Positions 22,376-33,315 of a stretch of DNA of 64,000 nt are shown here, in pieces; position 1 is the first letter of the stretch; the number at the start of each line of letters is the position of its first letter. Origin of the DNA: Theobroma cacao (taxonomy: Eukaryota; Streptophyta; Magnoliopsida; Malvales; Malvaceae); the NCBI RefSeq assembly GCF_000208745.1, contig NC_030859.1, positions 9,492,202 through 9,556,201 on the forward strand. The letters run 5' to 3'. A model generated the notes under the pieces. It saw nothing but the letters and a program-made list of their open reading frames with translations, was not told where the DNA came from and did no database searches. Both the position numbers and the translations under genes were made by a program.

Positions 22376-25313
22376 TGGTAGTTGGATAGTGGCTGTTCAC
22401 GGCACATGACAGGACATGAAGAGCTGTTTGCTCAGTTGGAAAAGAGAAAGGGAGGAACCGTATCCTTTAGAGATGATTCAAAAGGCAAAATCCATGGTAT
22501 AGGTACGGTTGGTACGAGTTCCCAAACTCAAATTAGTCATGTGTTGTTAGTTAAAGGCTTAAAGCACAATCTACTAAGTATTAGTCAATTATGTGATAAA
22601 GGATTTAAAGTATGTTTTGATTCAACTAAGTGTGAAGTGATTGATATAAGTATAAATAAAATCTCATTTATAGGAAAAAGGTTTAAGAACATGCATGTAA
22701 TTTTTCTTGAAGACGTTAATGTGAATAGTTAAGTATGTTTTGCTGCAAATACTAAGAATGATAGCTGGTTACGGCATAGGAGATTAGGACATGTAAGCAT
22801 GCATACTATGTCTAAATTAATAAAGAAAAATCTTGTTGCTGGACTGTCGAAATTGAAATTTGAAAAAGATAGGATATGTGATGCTTGCCAACTAGGAAAA
22901 CAAGTTAGAACATCCTTTAAGACTAAGAAAATAGTGCCAACATCGAGACCTCTTGAATTGTTGCACATTGATTTATTTGGTCCAATAAGCACAACTAGCT
23001 TAGGAGGTAAATCTTATGGCTTTGTAATAGTCAATGACTATTCTAGCTATACTTGGGTATACTTCCTTGCTCATAAAAATGATGCTCTACAAGCATTCTT
23101 AAGTTATTGTAAGAAAGTAAAAAATGAAAAAGGACTCGCCATAGTTAGCATAAGGAGTGACCATGGAGGAGAATTTGAGAATGATGAGTTTGAAAAATTT
23201 TGCAATGAAAAGGGGTTGGATCACAATTTTTCTGCACCTAGAACACCCTAGCAAATTGGAGTTGTAGAGAGGAAAAACAGAACATTAAAAGAAATGGCTA
23301 GGAGCATGTTATGTGAGAACAACCTATCTAAATATCTTTGGGCTGAGGCAGTAAATACAACATCTTATATCCTTAATAGAGTCTCAATAAGACCCTTGAT
23401 TTTAAAGACTCCATATGAACTTTACAAAGGTAGGAAACCAAATATTACTCACCTTAGGAGTTTTGGCTGTAAATATTTTGTATTGAATAATGGAAAACAG
23501 CCCCTAGGAAAGTTTGATGCGAAGAGTGATGAAGCAATATTTTTAGGATATGCATTAAACTCAAAGGCTTATAGAGCTTTTAACAAAAGGACACTAACCG
23601 TTGAAGGATCAGTCCATGTAGTTTTTGATGAGTCAAATGCATTACAAAAAGAAGTTCATGATGATGATGATGAAATATAAATCCTAGAAAAACAAATGGA
23701 GGAAATGAGCTTAGAGAACAATAAAAATAATGAAGAAAACTCATCTTGAAGAGAAAATGAAACTCCATTTCTAGGAAATCTGCAAAGAGCAGAAAATTAG
23801 CATGTTGATCTACCAAGGAGTTAGAGATTTGTAAGAGATCACCCACAAGACCAAATAATAGGTGACATTTCACAAGGAGTTAGAACTAGGAAAGAAACTA
23901 GAGAAACTTGTAAGTTTTCAGCCTTTATATCTCAAATGGAACCTAAAAACTTTGAAGAAACTGAAAAGGAGGAAAGTTGGATAATGGCCATGCAAGAATA
24001 ACTTGATCAATTCACTAGGAATCATGTATGGTCATTGGTACCTAGACCTTCAAATCATCCTATTGTTGGTACTAAATGGGTATTTAGAAATAAAATAGAT
24101 GAACAAGGAAATGTAGTTAGAAAAAAAGCTAGGCTGCTAGCAAAAGGATACAACCAAGAAGAAGGAATAGATTATGATGAAACCTTTGCTCCCGTAGCTA
24201 GGATTGAAGCCATAAGGTTGTTGCTAGCTTTTGCATGCTTCATGAATTTTAAGTTGTACCAAATGGATGTAAAAAATGCATTCTTAAATGGACTAATTCA
24301 AGAGGAAGTTTTTGTAGAATAACCACTTGGTTTTGAAGATTTTGAAAAATCTGATCATGTCTTTAAGTTTAACAAAGCATTGTATGGATTAAAACAAGCT
24401 CCTAGAGCTTGGTATGAGAGGCTTTCAAAATTTCTAGTTGAAAAAGGATATGATAGGGGCAGCATCGATACTACATTGTTCATTAAGAGATATCTAAATG
24501 ATTTAATTGTTGTGCAAATATATATGGATAATATTGTATTTGGTGCAACTAATGAAGCTTTATGCAAGAACTTTGCAAAGGAAATGCAGGGTGAATTTGA
24601 GATGAGCATGGTGGGAGAGTTGAAGTACTTCCTTGGTCTTCAAATTAAGCAAAATGAGGAAGGAATCTTCATCAATCAAGAAAGATATACTCATGATATG
24701 CTCAAGAAATTTGAAGTACTTCCTTAGATTTCAGTCACAACCTAAGGAATCATACCTAACAGTTGTTAAGAGAATTTTTAGATACCTCCTAGACACTCAA
24801 GAACTAGGAATATGGTACTCTAGAAACTCAACTCTTAACTTAGTTGGATATTCAGATGCTGACTTTGCTGGTAGCAGAACTGATAGGAAAAGCACTAGTG
24901 GAACATGCCAATTTTTAAGAAAGATGCTTTTGTCTTTGTCCAGCAAGAAGCAAAACTCAGTAGCACTATCTACAACAAAGGCTGAATATGTTTCATTAGG
25001 TAGTTACTGTGCACAAATCCTTTGAATCAAGCAACAATTAAAAGACTATGGAATAATTATGCATAATGTACCAATATACTGTGATAACACAAGTGTAATC
25101 AATATATCAAAAAATCTTGTGCAACATTCTAGGACTAAACACATTGAAATTAGACACCATTTTATTAGAGACCATGTAGTGAAAAATGACATTAAAATAG
25201 ACTATGTGAATACTCTACATCAATTAGCTGACAGTTTTACCAAACCACTGAGTGAAGATAGATTTTGTGAGATTAGAAAAAATTTGGGGATGGTTCATGT
25301 GAAGGAATTATAA
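22376..25313 (+). pseudogene. Sirevirus A pol: protease, integrase, RT, RNase H
   Basis: Protease begins with LDSGCSRHMTG (DSG at 22385-22393, intact). The pre-integrase/zinc region has HRRLGHVSMHTM and CDACQLGKQVRTSF. The integrase core shows Asp in HIDLFGPI, Asp in VNDYSSYTW and DHGGEFEN, so the D-D-E residues are visible. RT has [15 protein letters not shown] and [13 protein letters not shown], but its catalytic motif is YMDN (about 24522-24533) instead of YVDD. RNase H has YSDADFAGSRTDRKS and ends KPLSEDRFCEIRKNLGMV. About 170-190 nt linking RT to RNase H are missing near 24725. Stops near 22730, 23250, 23678, 24000, 24320 and 25023 make it a pseudogene. Confidence 0.93.
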
Positions 25314-25350
25314 GAAAATCTTCGGGTCTCACATTGAAAATAGAATGCAA

Positions 25351-25381
25351 TCAGTCGACTAAAGAATCCTTAGTCAACTAA
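25351..25381 (+). promoter_or_regulatory. Paired palindromes upstream of ORF3 (A)
   Basis: CAGTCGACTAAAG and CTTAGTCAACTAAAA lie in the 397-bp spacer between pol and ORF3. A run AAATATAAAGAAATAAAAG follows at about 25526-25545, then a TC-rich leader before ATG 25711. The order palindromes, TATA-like, pyrimidine-rich leader copies that of the LTR promoter. Promoter activity is inferred only. Confidence 0.45.
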
Positions 25382-25710
25382 AAATAGCCTGACATCCTTA
25401 AATAATAAGACTTAGTGAGTTTAATGAAATAGGAGTAAATTATGATAAAAATTTGATTTACCAGATGTAAAGAGGAATAGAACAGAGTTGCCAAAGGTAA
25501 ATAATCAAAATTTCAGAGGGAGATTTGAAAATATAAAGAAATAAAAGTAGGGCGGTTCTTAAAGGAAGATGAGAAGTTTTCTAAGCAATAACTGCTGCCA
25601 ACCTCTTCTTCTTTCTCTTCTGCAACCCGTTGCTCTCTAAAAACAAAAACCTAAATCTTCTTGGTTGCCTCTAAAACCAACTCAAATCTTCAAAAATCTC
25701 TAGAACCAAA

Positions 25711-27657
25711 ATGGCTAAAGCATCTCAGAGTAAAGATGTATCAGAGAAGAAGAAAAGAAAAGGCCAATGGAGGAAGAAACTGGAACAGAAAGTCAGAAGA
25801 AGAAACAAAAAATTGTGCCTACCTCAGTGAAGGAAATAGCCGAAAAACTAAGAGAAAACAAGCAGAGAATACACACGAAGAAAGATATAGAACCCTTACT
25901 CCAAAAAGGTATCAGTTCCTCTTTTTCTTCGAAATTTAGAAATAAGCTGCATGAGTTTAGATTCAAGAATATAGAAAATGCAGTAATCTCCTGTGGAAAG
26001 TTTATTGATTAGAAGAGTTTTAAGGAAAATGCAGAAATCCAGACCAGTCTATTTGAGTACTTTGATGAGCTTAAGCTTAAAGGTTATAGCACCTTTAAGA
26101 ATAGGTCATATAGTCCAAGTCTGGTTAAAGAATTCTACTCTAGCATTGCTCTGAAAGAAAAGGAATAAGTAGATTCTGATGACTATGTAGAAGATGGCCT
26201 GAATGTCTATTTGAATGGAAACGAGTTTATTGTGACTGTTGGAGATTTAGGGAACTTGCTGAAATTAAAGGGTGAAGTAGGTGAATTTGAACTTCCAGAA
26301 AAATATGATCCATCCTCACTGTGGGAGATCATCACTAGAAGGAAAGAAAAATACTCCTCTAAAAGTAATTCAGGTCTAATAATCAATCCACATATTAGGA
26401 TACTGCATTACTTCATTGCAGCAAATATTCAAGGAATGAGTGGAAGTCTTAGCTACATCGGCCTCCAAGATCTTTGGCTAATGGAGCATGCTTTTAATGG
26501 AGTGTCTCTAAATCTGGGGAGATTTATGATTGAGAAAATGAGAAGTGCCTGCAGACTTGATAAGGTAAATATGCCATATGGGAATGTGATTACATCTCGT
26601 GTAGAAGAAAAGAATATGGGCTAAAAGGTATGATATGGATCTGGTGAAAACCAGAGACCAAGCCATTTATTATGGCAACTTAATTAAGATGGGGTATGTG
26701 CTCGATGGAGAGAACTTTATCAAAACCTCCAAAACTGGCCCAAAAAAAGATCATAGTCTGCTTGCTCAACCTAAAGAAGCTCCTTTTAAAATTTTGAATG
26801 AGATGATTTTTAATTTGCTTATGAGGATTGATGGTAAGTTGACTGACCAAGGAGTGAAGCTACAAAAAATGGAAGATAAAATCACTGAGTTGGAAAACAA
26901 GTTGAAAGAGAAAGAAAACATGGCGTCTAAACCTGTGGTTGTAAACAGTTTTGCCACATCTAGCACTGCACTTTCACAGCAAGGTGCTGAAGGTTCAGCA
27001 GAGCCAGTAAAGAAGTCTGCAAGTTCTAGTACTCAAGCAGAAGGCTCTACTTACAAGTCTACCAGTCCTGTTCTGCAAACTGAGGACTCCCCATAAGGAG
27101 TTGAACAGCCAACCAAATCACCCTCCCCTAAACTTCAAAGTAAAAATGACTCAAAACAAGGGACTAAAGTAGTTGGTGTAGAAATTGAGAAACAGCAAGC
27201 CTCTTTTCTGAATTCAAAGGAAGTTTCCATTATGAACATTTTTCATCAAAGGGTCAGAGAGGAACAAGTTGAAAAAGACACTGTCAAGACAGCAACTCAA
27301 AAGGATGGTGTAAATGTAAGAAAATGAAATAAACCTGCTTCAACTCCTAAACTAAAGGTAAAAACAGGGAAACCAGAAGCTACCACAACACCACCAGTTG
27401 AGGCAAAACAACCAACCAAAGGAAGGAAGACTATGGCAACCAAGACTACTTTTCTCAAAAGAAGAAAGTCTTTCAAATTGGCAGAGAAGTCCAAACCAGT
27501 TTCAGCCTCTTCTCCTCATAGTTCAATTCATGTTTCAGACAAATCTTCTCCAAACTCCTCTCCTCGAAAGTCATCTCCTATTCGAAAACCCTCTCTGTTT
27601 CCTTTTCACTCTTTCTATGGAAATGAATCCTCTCCCTTTGCTTCATCCAATGAGTAG
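25711..27657 (+). pseudogene. Sirevirus A ORF3 (post-pol protein)
   Basis: ATG 25711 (MAKASQSKDV) to TAG 27655, about 648 codons, broken by stops near 26009, 26166 and 27094 and by frameshifts near 25750 and 26600. The start was chosen by alignment with B (14053) and C (47136). Layout: Lys-rich N-terminus, conserved centre with YFDELKLKGYSTFKNRSY, SLWEIIT, HYFIAANIQG, LWLMEHAFN and AIYYGNLIKMGY, a heptad-like MEDKITELENKLKEKE, and a Ser/Pro/Lys tail ending in a basic GRKTMATKTTFLKRRKS segment. No membrane span or signal peptide. A nuclear or nucleic-acid-binding role is a guess from its charge. Confidence 0.8.
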
Positions 27658-28440
27658 AATCCCCCTCATTTGATGCTGACAAAAAGAGGGAGTAGTATGG
27701 TACCAGGGGAGCAGGAACCAGAGAATAATGTTTAAAAAATAAAAAATATTAGGGTAGAGGAACCTAGAACCTAGGAAAGGAAATAAAGCAGAACCAGGGG
27801 AACATGAAATTAGAGAAATAGGAGATAGGAAGCAAAACTAGTCCAGGGGCATTTTTGAAATACTTTTTATTCAATTGTTATTTGTGCCTTGGTGGCACTT
27901 AAACACTTAGCTTTAATTTTGTTATTTATATGGATGTATGTGAAATATGAATGCTGATATGTTTATGATATTTAACTGCTGTAAACTAAAGTATGCTGAT
28001 GTTTTGATATGTTGACTGTCATAAACAAAATCTACTGCTAATATGCTAATATGGTTTACATGCTGATAGATAATGTTTATATAATGTCTAATGAGAATGA
28101 GTTATAGATGAAGCATATAGCATATCAATTGAAATGTGGATGATGTAGACACAATCTGAAATCAATTGACTGTTGACAGTTGCTGGAACATAGATAAAAA
28201 TTTGTCAAAACTTGCAGCTGAAAATCTCTGGATGCAAATCACTCTATGCTGCTGACATATATATTCTCTAAATATACAATATCATTTTCTATATGATGAA
28301 AATAAAACTGGCTGAAATAAAATAAGCAAAATATGCTCACATTAAGGGGGAGCTTATACTTAGGGGGAACAATCCTTAATTCCTGCATAAAACTAAAAAG
28401 AATTTAAAATGACACTATGCTGTTAATCAAGGAGTGTTTT
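27658..28440 (+). other. 3' non-coding region of Sirevirus A
   Basis: About 780 bp with no open frame between ORF3 and the polypurine tract, aligning with the same region in B. A purine-rich run near 27675-27695 (AAAAAGAGGGAGTAG) resembles a second, upstream polypurine tract and recurs in C near 49060. Confidence 0.75.
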
Positions 28441-28463
28441 GTCATCATCAAAAAGGGTGAGAT
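28441..28463 (+). other. Polypurine tract of Sirevirus A
   Basis: GTCATCATCAAAAAGGGTGA followed by GAT ends at the 3' LTR start. One G of the usual GGGGGAGA run is changed to T. Confidence 0.85.
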
Positions 28464-29538
28464 TGTTGGCTCCATTAGTTTTTGATGATAATAAAACATT
28501 CCCATTTATTTGTGTCTAATTCCTTTGCTTAAGTGTGTAGGAAATTAATACATGAAATTAATTTCTTAAATCTTCAAAGAGTATTTTTGAAAGAAAAAGA
28601 GGGATAAAATCAACAAGATGTAACTGAATAACAAGGAGGAAGCTTGTTGGTTTAACAAGGAAGAACATCGGTTGACCAAATTTCAAATTAGAGAAATGGT
28701 GGGCTGAAGAGTTTGAGAAACAGAACCAACTTAGCCAACCAAGTCAGTCGACTAAGTTCCCTCTGCTCGAATCTGCAAACAAGAAATAAAATCAACTTAG
28801 TCAACCAAGTTAGTCGACTAAGAGCTCTCTGTCTGCAATTTAAACTAGAACACTACAAGACAGATTAATGGCTAAAACTCATCCTCAACTGTTTTCAACG
28901 GATATAAACTACCAAACTGCCATCAGAGTTGCATCTCCAAGTATAAAAAGGTCTTTCAACAATGAGAAACAAGTTTTTAGAAGCCTTGAATGAGATTTGA
29001 GCTATAGAAAGTTGAAAAACCAGAAAAGCTTCACTGCACTTATCTTCACTTAAACGCCCATCTTCTGTAATTGTGTTTAGCACTCAATCTTGTACCATTC
29101 ATATTAACTTGTGATCATAGGTACTTTCTTTAACCTCTATTCTTGTATACATAGAGTGAGGGAGTCACTCTAAAGGGTTGTTCAAGCTTGGGAAAGCTTG
29201 AATGTTATAGGTTGTGGTTGAGCCTTGGAAAACCACTTTGGGTTTTAGTTGAGCCAGTGAAAAACTAGTGTAAAGGTTTTGGCTGAGCCTATGAAAAGCC
29301 ATTGTAAAAGCTTGGTGAAAGCTTGTGAATTTCACCGAATTCTTAGTGAATCGTTGGGAAAATCCTTGGTTGGATAATCAAGGTAGTGGATGTAGGTCTT
29401 GGACCGAACCACTCTGAATTGTTGTGCACTTTATACTCTATTTTTACTTTCTTAAGTTCTGGAAATTAGTTCCACACATTATCAAGAGCCAAATTGTGCT
29501 ATTCACCCCCCCTCTAGCATATATTAATGGGACCAACA
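28464..29538 (+). repeat. 3' LTR of Sirevirus A
   Basis: A 1075-bp LTR, TGTTGGCTCC to GGGACCAACA, colinear with 19556-20617. The palindrome cluster (28730-28822) and TATA box (28942-28949) are present. The 5' LTR lacks a short piece near 19859 that is kept here (CTGCTCGAATCTGC). Confidence 0.94.
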
Positions 29539-29543
29539 ATAAC

Positions 29544-30538
29544 ATGGTCCTAGCCATTTCTTTTAATGTTATGTTTTTCCTTTCTACAACTCCATTTTGC
29601 TGGGGTGTTCTAGGCACAGAAAAATTATGATCCAACCCCTTTTCATTACAAAATTTTTCAAACTCATCATTCTCAAATTCTCCTCCATGGTCACTCCTTA
29701 TGCTAACTATGGCTAGTCCTTTTTCATTTTCTACTTTCTTACAATAACTTAAGAATGCTTGTAGAGCATCATTCTTATGAGCAAGGAAGTATACCCAAGT
29801 ATATCTAAAGTAGTCATCAACTATTACAAAGCCATAAGATTTATCTCCTAAGCTAGTTGTGCTTATTGGATCAAATAGATCAATGTGCAACAATTCAAGA
29901 GGTCTCGATGTTGACAATAATTTTTTAGTCTTAAAGGATGTTCTAACTTGTTTTCCTAGTTGGCAAGCATCACATATCCTATCTTTTTTCAAATTTCAAT
30001 TCCGGTAGTCCAGTAACAAGATTTTTCTTTATTAATTTAGACATAGTATGCATGCTCACATGTCCTAATCTCCTATGCCATAGTTAGCTATCATTCTCAG
30101 CATTTGCAACAAGACATACTTCACTATTCACATCAAGGTCTTCAAGAAAGATTACATACATGTTCTTCAACCTTTTTCCTATAAATGAGATTTTATTTGT
30201 ACTTGTATCAATCACTTCACACTTAGTTGAATCAAAACATACTTTAAGTCCTTTATCACATAATTAAGTAATACTTAGTAGATTATGTTTTAAGCCTTTA
30301 ACTAGCAACACATGACTAATTTGAGTTTAGGAACTCTTACCAACTGTACCTATACCATGTATTCTGCCTTTTGAATCATTTCCAAAGGATACGATTCCTC
30401 CCTTTCTCTTATCCAACTGAGCAAACAGCATTTCATGTTCTGTCATGTGCCGTGAACAGCCATTGTCCAAGTACCAAGGCTGTTTCTTCTTGAGTTGAGC
30501 TCTTGAACATGTCTCTTTTAAGTCCAGCTCAACTTACA
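29544..30538 (-). pseudogene. Sirevirus B pol: protease and integrase N-terminal part
   Basis: Minus strand from 30538: the protease has DNGCSRHMTEHEMLFAQL, where the catalytic DSG has become DNG (30459-30467). Then LLVKGLKHNLLSIT, the zinc region HRRLGHVSMHTMSKL and CDACQLGKQVRTSF, and the integrase core with HIDLFDPI, VDDYFRYTW and DHGGEFEN; all three acidic residues are present. QQNGVVERKNITLKEMARTM leads to the insertion point of element A. A frameshift near 29993 and stops near 30268 and 30325 are visible. The gene continues at 19550. Confidence 0.92.
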
Positions 30539-32185
30539 AAACAGAATTTCAGTTTTCTTTATAGGTACCAATACTTTGATGGGTCCTTGAATGTTAGTTG
30601 CAGTAAAGGATCCCTTAGGAATCCAAATTTTCTTAACTTTCTATACTTTTCTTCTTTTAAAATAGTCATATGACAAATGACCATGTTTACCACAATTATA
30701 ACATTTAGGTAATGCTTTAGCTGAATATTGATTGTGGTATGCTTCTCTTTTTGAAGATTCATTTTTCAAACATTTAAGAGCTGTGTTTTCATCAAGAGTT
30801 ATTTGCAAGGCTTCAGACTTGTTTTCCAGCTCTTATTTTAGAAACTCAAAGTCTGTTTTTGAATGTTCTAACTCAGCTTGCAAAATATTTCTTTGCTCAA
30901 AAATAGAGGTGAACTCTTGTTTGATTTGTTCCAAATCATTTTCAAGTAATGCAGCCTTTTTCTTCAACGATTTGTATTTTGAAAAAAGTTTTTCAAATTC
31001 ATCATAAAGGCATTCATATTCATCTTGTAAATCATCATAAGAATTAATGGAGGGGGATGAGGATACCTCTGATTCATCCTCTTATGACATTAAACAGATG
31101 TTTGCTCTTTCCTTAGATTTTTCATCATCAGTTTTAAAGCTTGAAGTGTCACTGTCCGACCATGCAGTAGCCACCATTGCTTTCTTGGATTTCTTAATTT
31201 TCTTTGGTGTTTCATCTTTCAGCAATGGACACTCGGACTTAAAGTGACTAGGTTTCTTGCATTCGTAGCAGATCAGTTCCTCCTTTTTGTTGGAGTCATT
31301 TTTGTTTCTTATTTTCCATGAAGCACTTTGGTCTTTCCTGAAACCTCTTCTAATTAGCCTTCGATTTCTTCTGCTCATTAGTTTTCTGAATTTTCTTGCA
31401 ACTAGAGCTAAATCTTCTTCATCATCATAGGAAAGCTCTTTTAGCTCTTCTTAAAAAATGTTGGCTTTAAGTGCAATGCTCTTTTTCTTTTCCTTTGCTT
31501 CCCTTCGGTCATCTTCTTCTTCTTCTTCCTTAAGCTCGAGCTCATGAGTGAGAAGAGAACCACATATCTCATCGAGAGTGATGATGTTCAGATCTTTAGC
31601 CTCTCTAATGGCAGTCACTTTTGGTTTTCAGGATTTTGGTAGGCATCGAAGCAATCTCTTAACTAATTCATGTTCAGGGATAGGCTTGCCTAGCTGACTT
31701 AATTTATTTGTAATGTTTGTAAACCTATCAAACATGCTGGTAATGTCTTCACCAGGCTCCATTTTGAACATTTCATAACTATGTGTTAAGAGAGCAATTT
31801 TGGACTCTTTTACTTGAGAAGTCCCTTCATGGATTATTCTAAGTTTTTGCCACACTTGTTTAGCTGTTGTACAGCTTGAGACTTTGTTAAATTCAGTGAG
31901 GGTCAAGGCATAATGTAATGTGTTGATGGCCTTAAAGTTTATTTGAACTTTCTTAGTTTCAGCCTCAGTCCATTCAAACCTAAGCTTGGGCATCAACTCA
32001 TTTGTAACTACATTCACAGTTGAGGGCATAAAGGGTCCATCAGTTATGACATTCCACATTTCATAATCTATAGCTCTAATATAAATTGACATTCTAGTGC
32101 TTCAATAAGGGTAATTAGAGTCATCAAAAGGAGGTGGTCTATTTGTTGATTGTCCCTCAGCAACTATGGTTTTTTGTTGAGCCAT
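30539..32185 (-). pseudogene. Sirevirus B gag
   Basis: Start ATG 32185 (MAQQKTIVAEGQST), with a TGG-to-stop change about 27 codons in (YPY*STRM). The capsid part (31628-32092) is open: MSIYIRAIDYEMWNVIT, KQVWQKLRIIHEG, MFDRFTNITNKLSQLG. The first zinc knuckle is CYECKKPSHFKSEC (about 31230-31275, the conserved Gly changed to Ser), followed by a coiled coil (about 30780-31040) and a second knuckle CYNCGKHGHLSYDY with the last Cys lost as in A. It parallels A gag throughout. Confidence 0.9.
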
Positions 32186-32229
32186 TTGGATCCTCCCAAA
32201 GGATGTTAAGCCTTAAAAACAGGGAACTA

Positions 32230-32241
32230 GCTCTGATACCA
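32230..32241 (-). other. Primer binding site of Sirevirus B
   Basis: On the minus strand TGGTATCAGAGC, a perfect match to the complement of the initiator methionine tRNA end, lies two bases after the 5' LTR. Confidence 0.92.
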
Positions 32242-32243
32242 AT

Positions 32244-33315
32244 TGTGGTCCCATTAATATGTTCTAGAGGGGGGGTGAATAGCACAATTTGGCTCTTGAC
32301 AAAATGTGGAACTAATTTCAAGAACTTAAGAATAAAAACAGAGTATAAGGTGCACAATAATTTAGAGTGGTTCGGTCCAAGACCTACATCCACTACCTTG
32401 ATTATCCAACCAAGGATTTTCCTAACGATTCACTAAGAATTCGGTGAAATTCACAAGCTTTCACCAAGCTTTTACAATGGCTTTTCGTAGGCTCAGCCAA
32501 AACCTTTACACTAGTTTTTCACGGGCTCAACTAAAACCCAAAATGGTTTTCCAATGCTCAACCACAACCTATAACATTCAAGCTTTCCCAAGCTTGAACA
32601 ACCCCTTAGAGTGACTTCCTCACTCTAAGTATATAAGAAGAGAAGTTAAAGAAAGTACCTATGATCACAAGTTGATCTTATTGGTACAAGATTGAGTGCT
32701 AAATACAATGACAAAGAGTAGGTGTTTAAGTGTAGACAAATGCAGTGAAGCTTTTCTGGTTTTTTTCTTTCTAAAGCTCAAATCTCATTCAAGGCTTAAA
32801 AAAACTTATTTCTTATTGTTGGAAGACCCTTTTATACTTGGAGATGCAACTTTGATGGTAGTTTGGCAGTTTATATCCGTTGGAAACAGTTGAGGATGAG
32901 TTCTAGCCATTAATCTATCTTATAGTGCTCTGGTTCAAATTGCAGACAAAGAGCTTTTAGTTGACTAACTTGGTTGACTAAGTTGATTTTATTTCTAGTT
33001 TGCAAATTCTGACAGAGGGCACTTAGTAGACTGACTTGGTTGACTAAGTTGGTTCTGTTTCTCAAACTTTTCAGCCCACCATTGCTCTAATTTGAATTTT
33101 TGGTCAACTAGTGTTCTTCCTTGTTTAACCAATAAGCTTCCTCCTTGTTATTTAGTTACATCCTGTTGATTTTATCCCTCTTTTTCTTTCAAAAATACTC
33201 TTTGAAGACTTAAGAAATTAAATTCATATACTAATTTTCTACACACTCAAATAAAGGAATTAGACACAAATAAATGGAAATGTTTTATTATCATCAAAAA
33301 CTAATGGAGCCAACA
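32244..33315 (-). repeat. 5' LTR of Sirevirus B
   Basis: A 1072-bp LTR. Its inner end has lost one T (TGTGGTCCC instead of TGTTGGTCCC). Palindromes lie at about 32957-33050 and the TATA box on the minus strand near 32830. Perfect ATTAA follows at 33316-33320. Confidence 0.93.

Larger units (their letters stand above)
19556..29538 (+). mobile_element. Sirevirus A (Ty1/copia), structurally complete
   Basis: It is bounded by ATAAC duplications (19551-19555, 29539-29543) and sits in the integrase gene of B in the opposite orientation. Order: 5' LTR, primer site, gag, pol, palindrome spacer, ORF3, non-coding region, polypurine tract, 3' LTR; 9983 bp with no nested guest. The first 250 bp of its two LTRs differ at roughly 15 places by eye, so it is not a fresh insertion. 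Stops and frameshifts in all three coding regions, an RT reading YMDN and a deletion before RNase H show it cannot move by itself. Confidence 0.95.
7365..33315 (-). mobile_element. Sirevirus B (Ty1/copia), full length, split by three insertions
   Basis: It is flanked by perfect ATTAA duplications (7360-7364, 33316-33320). In sense order from the right: 5' LTR 33315-32244, primer site 32241-32230, gag, protease-integrase, then a break for element A, the rest of integrase and RT, a break for solo LTR M2, RT-RNase H, ORF3, polypurine tract, and 3' LTR 11360-7365 broken by solo LTR M1. Without these guests it is about 10.1 kb, nearly the same as A. Its RT keeps YVDD, but the protease triad reads DNG and several stops are present. 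The TCATCATCAAAAAGGGGGAG tract and gag architecture identify a Sirevirus. Confidence 0.93.
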
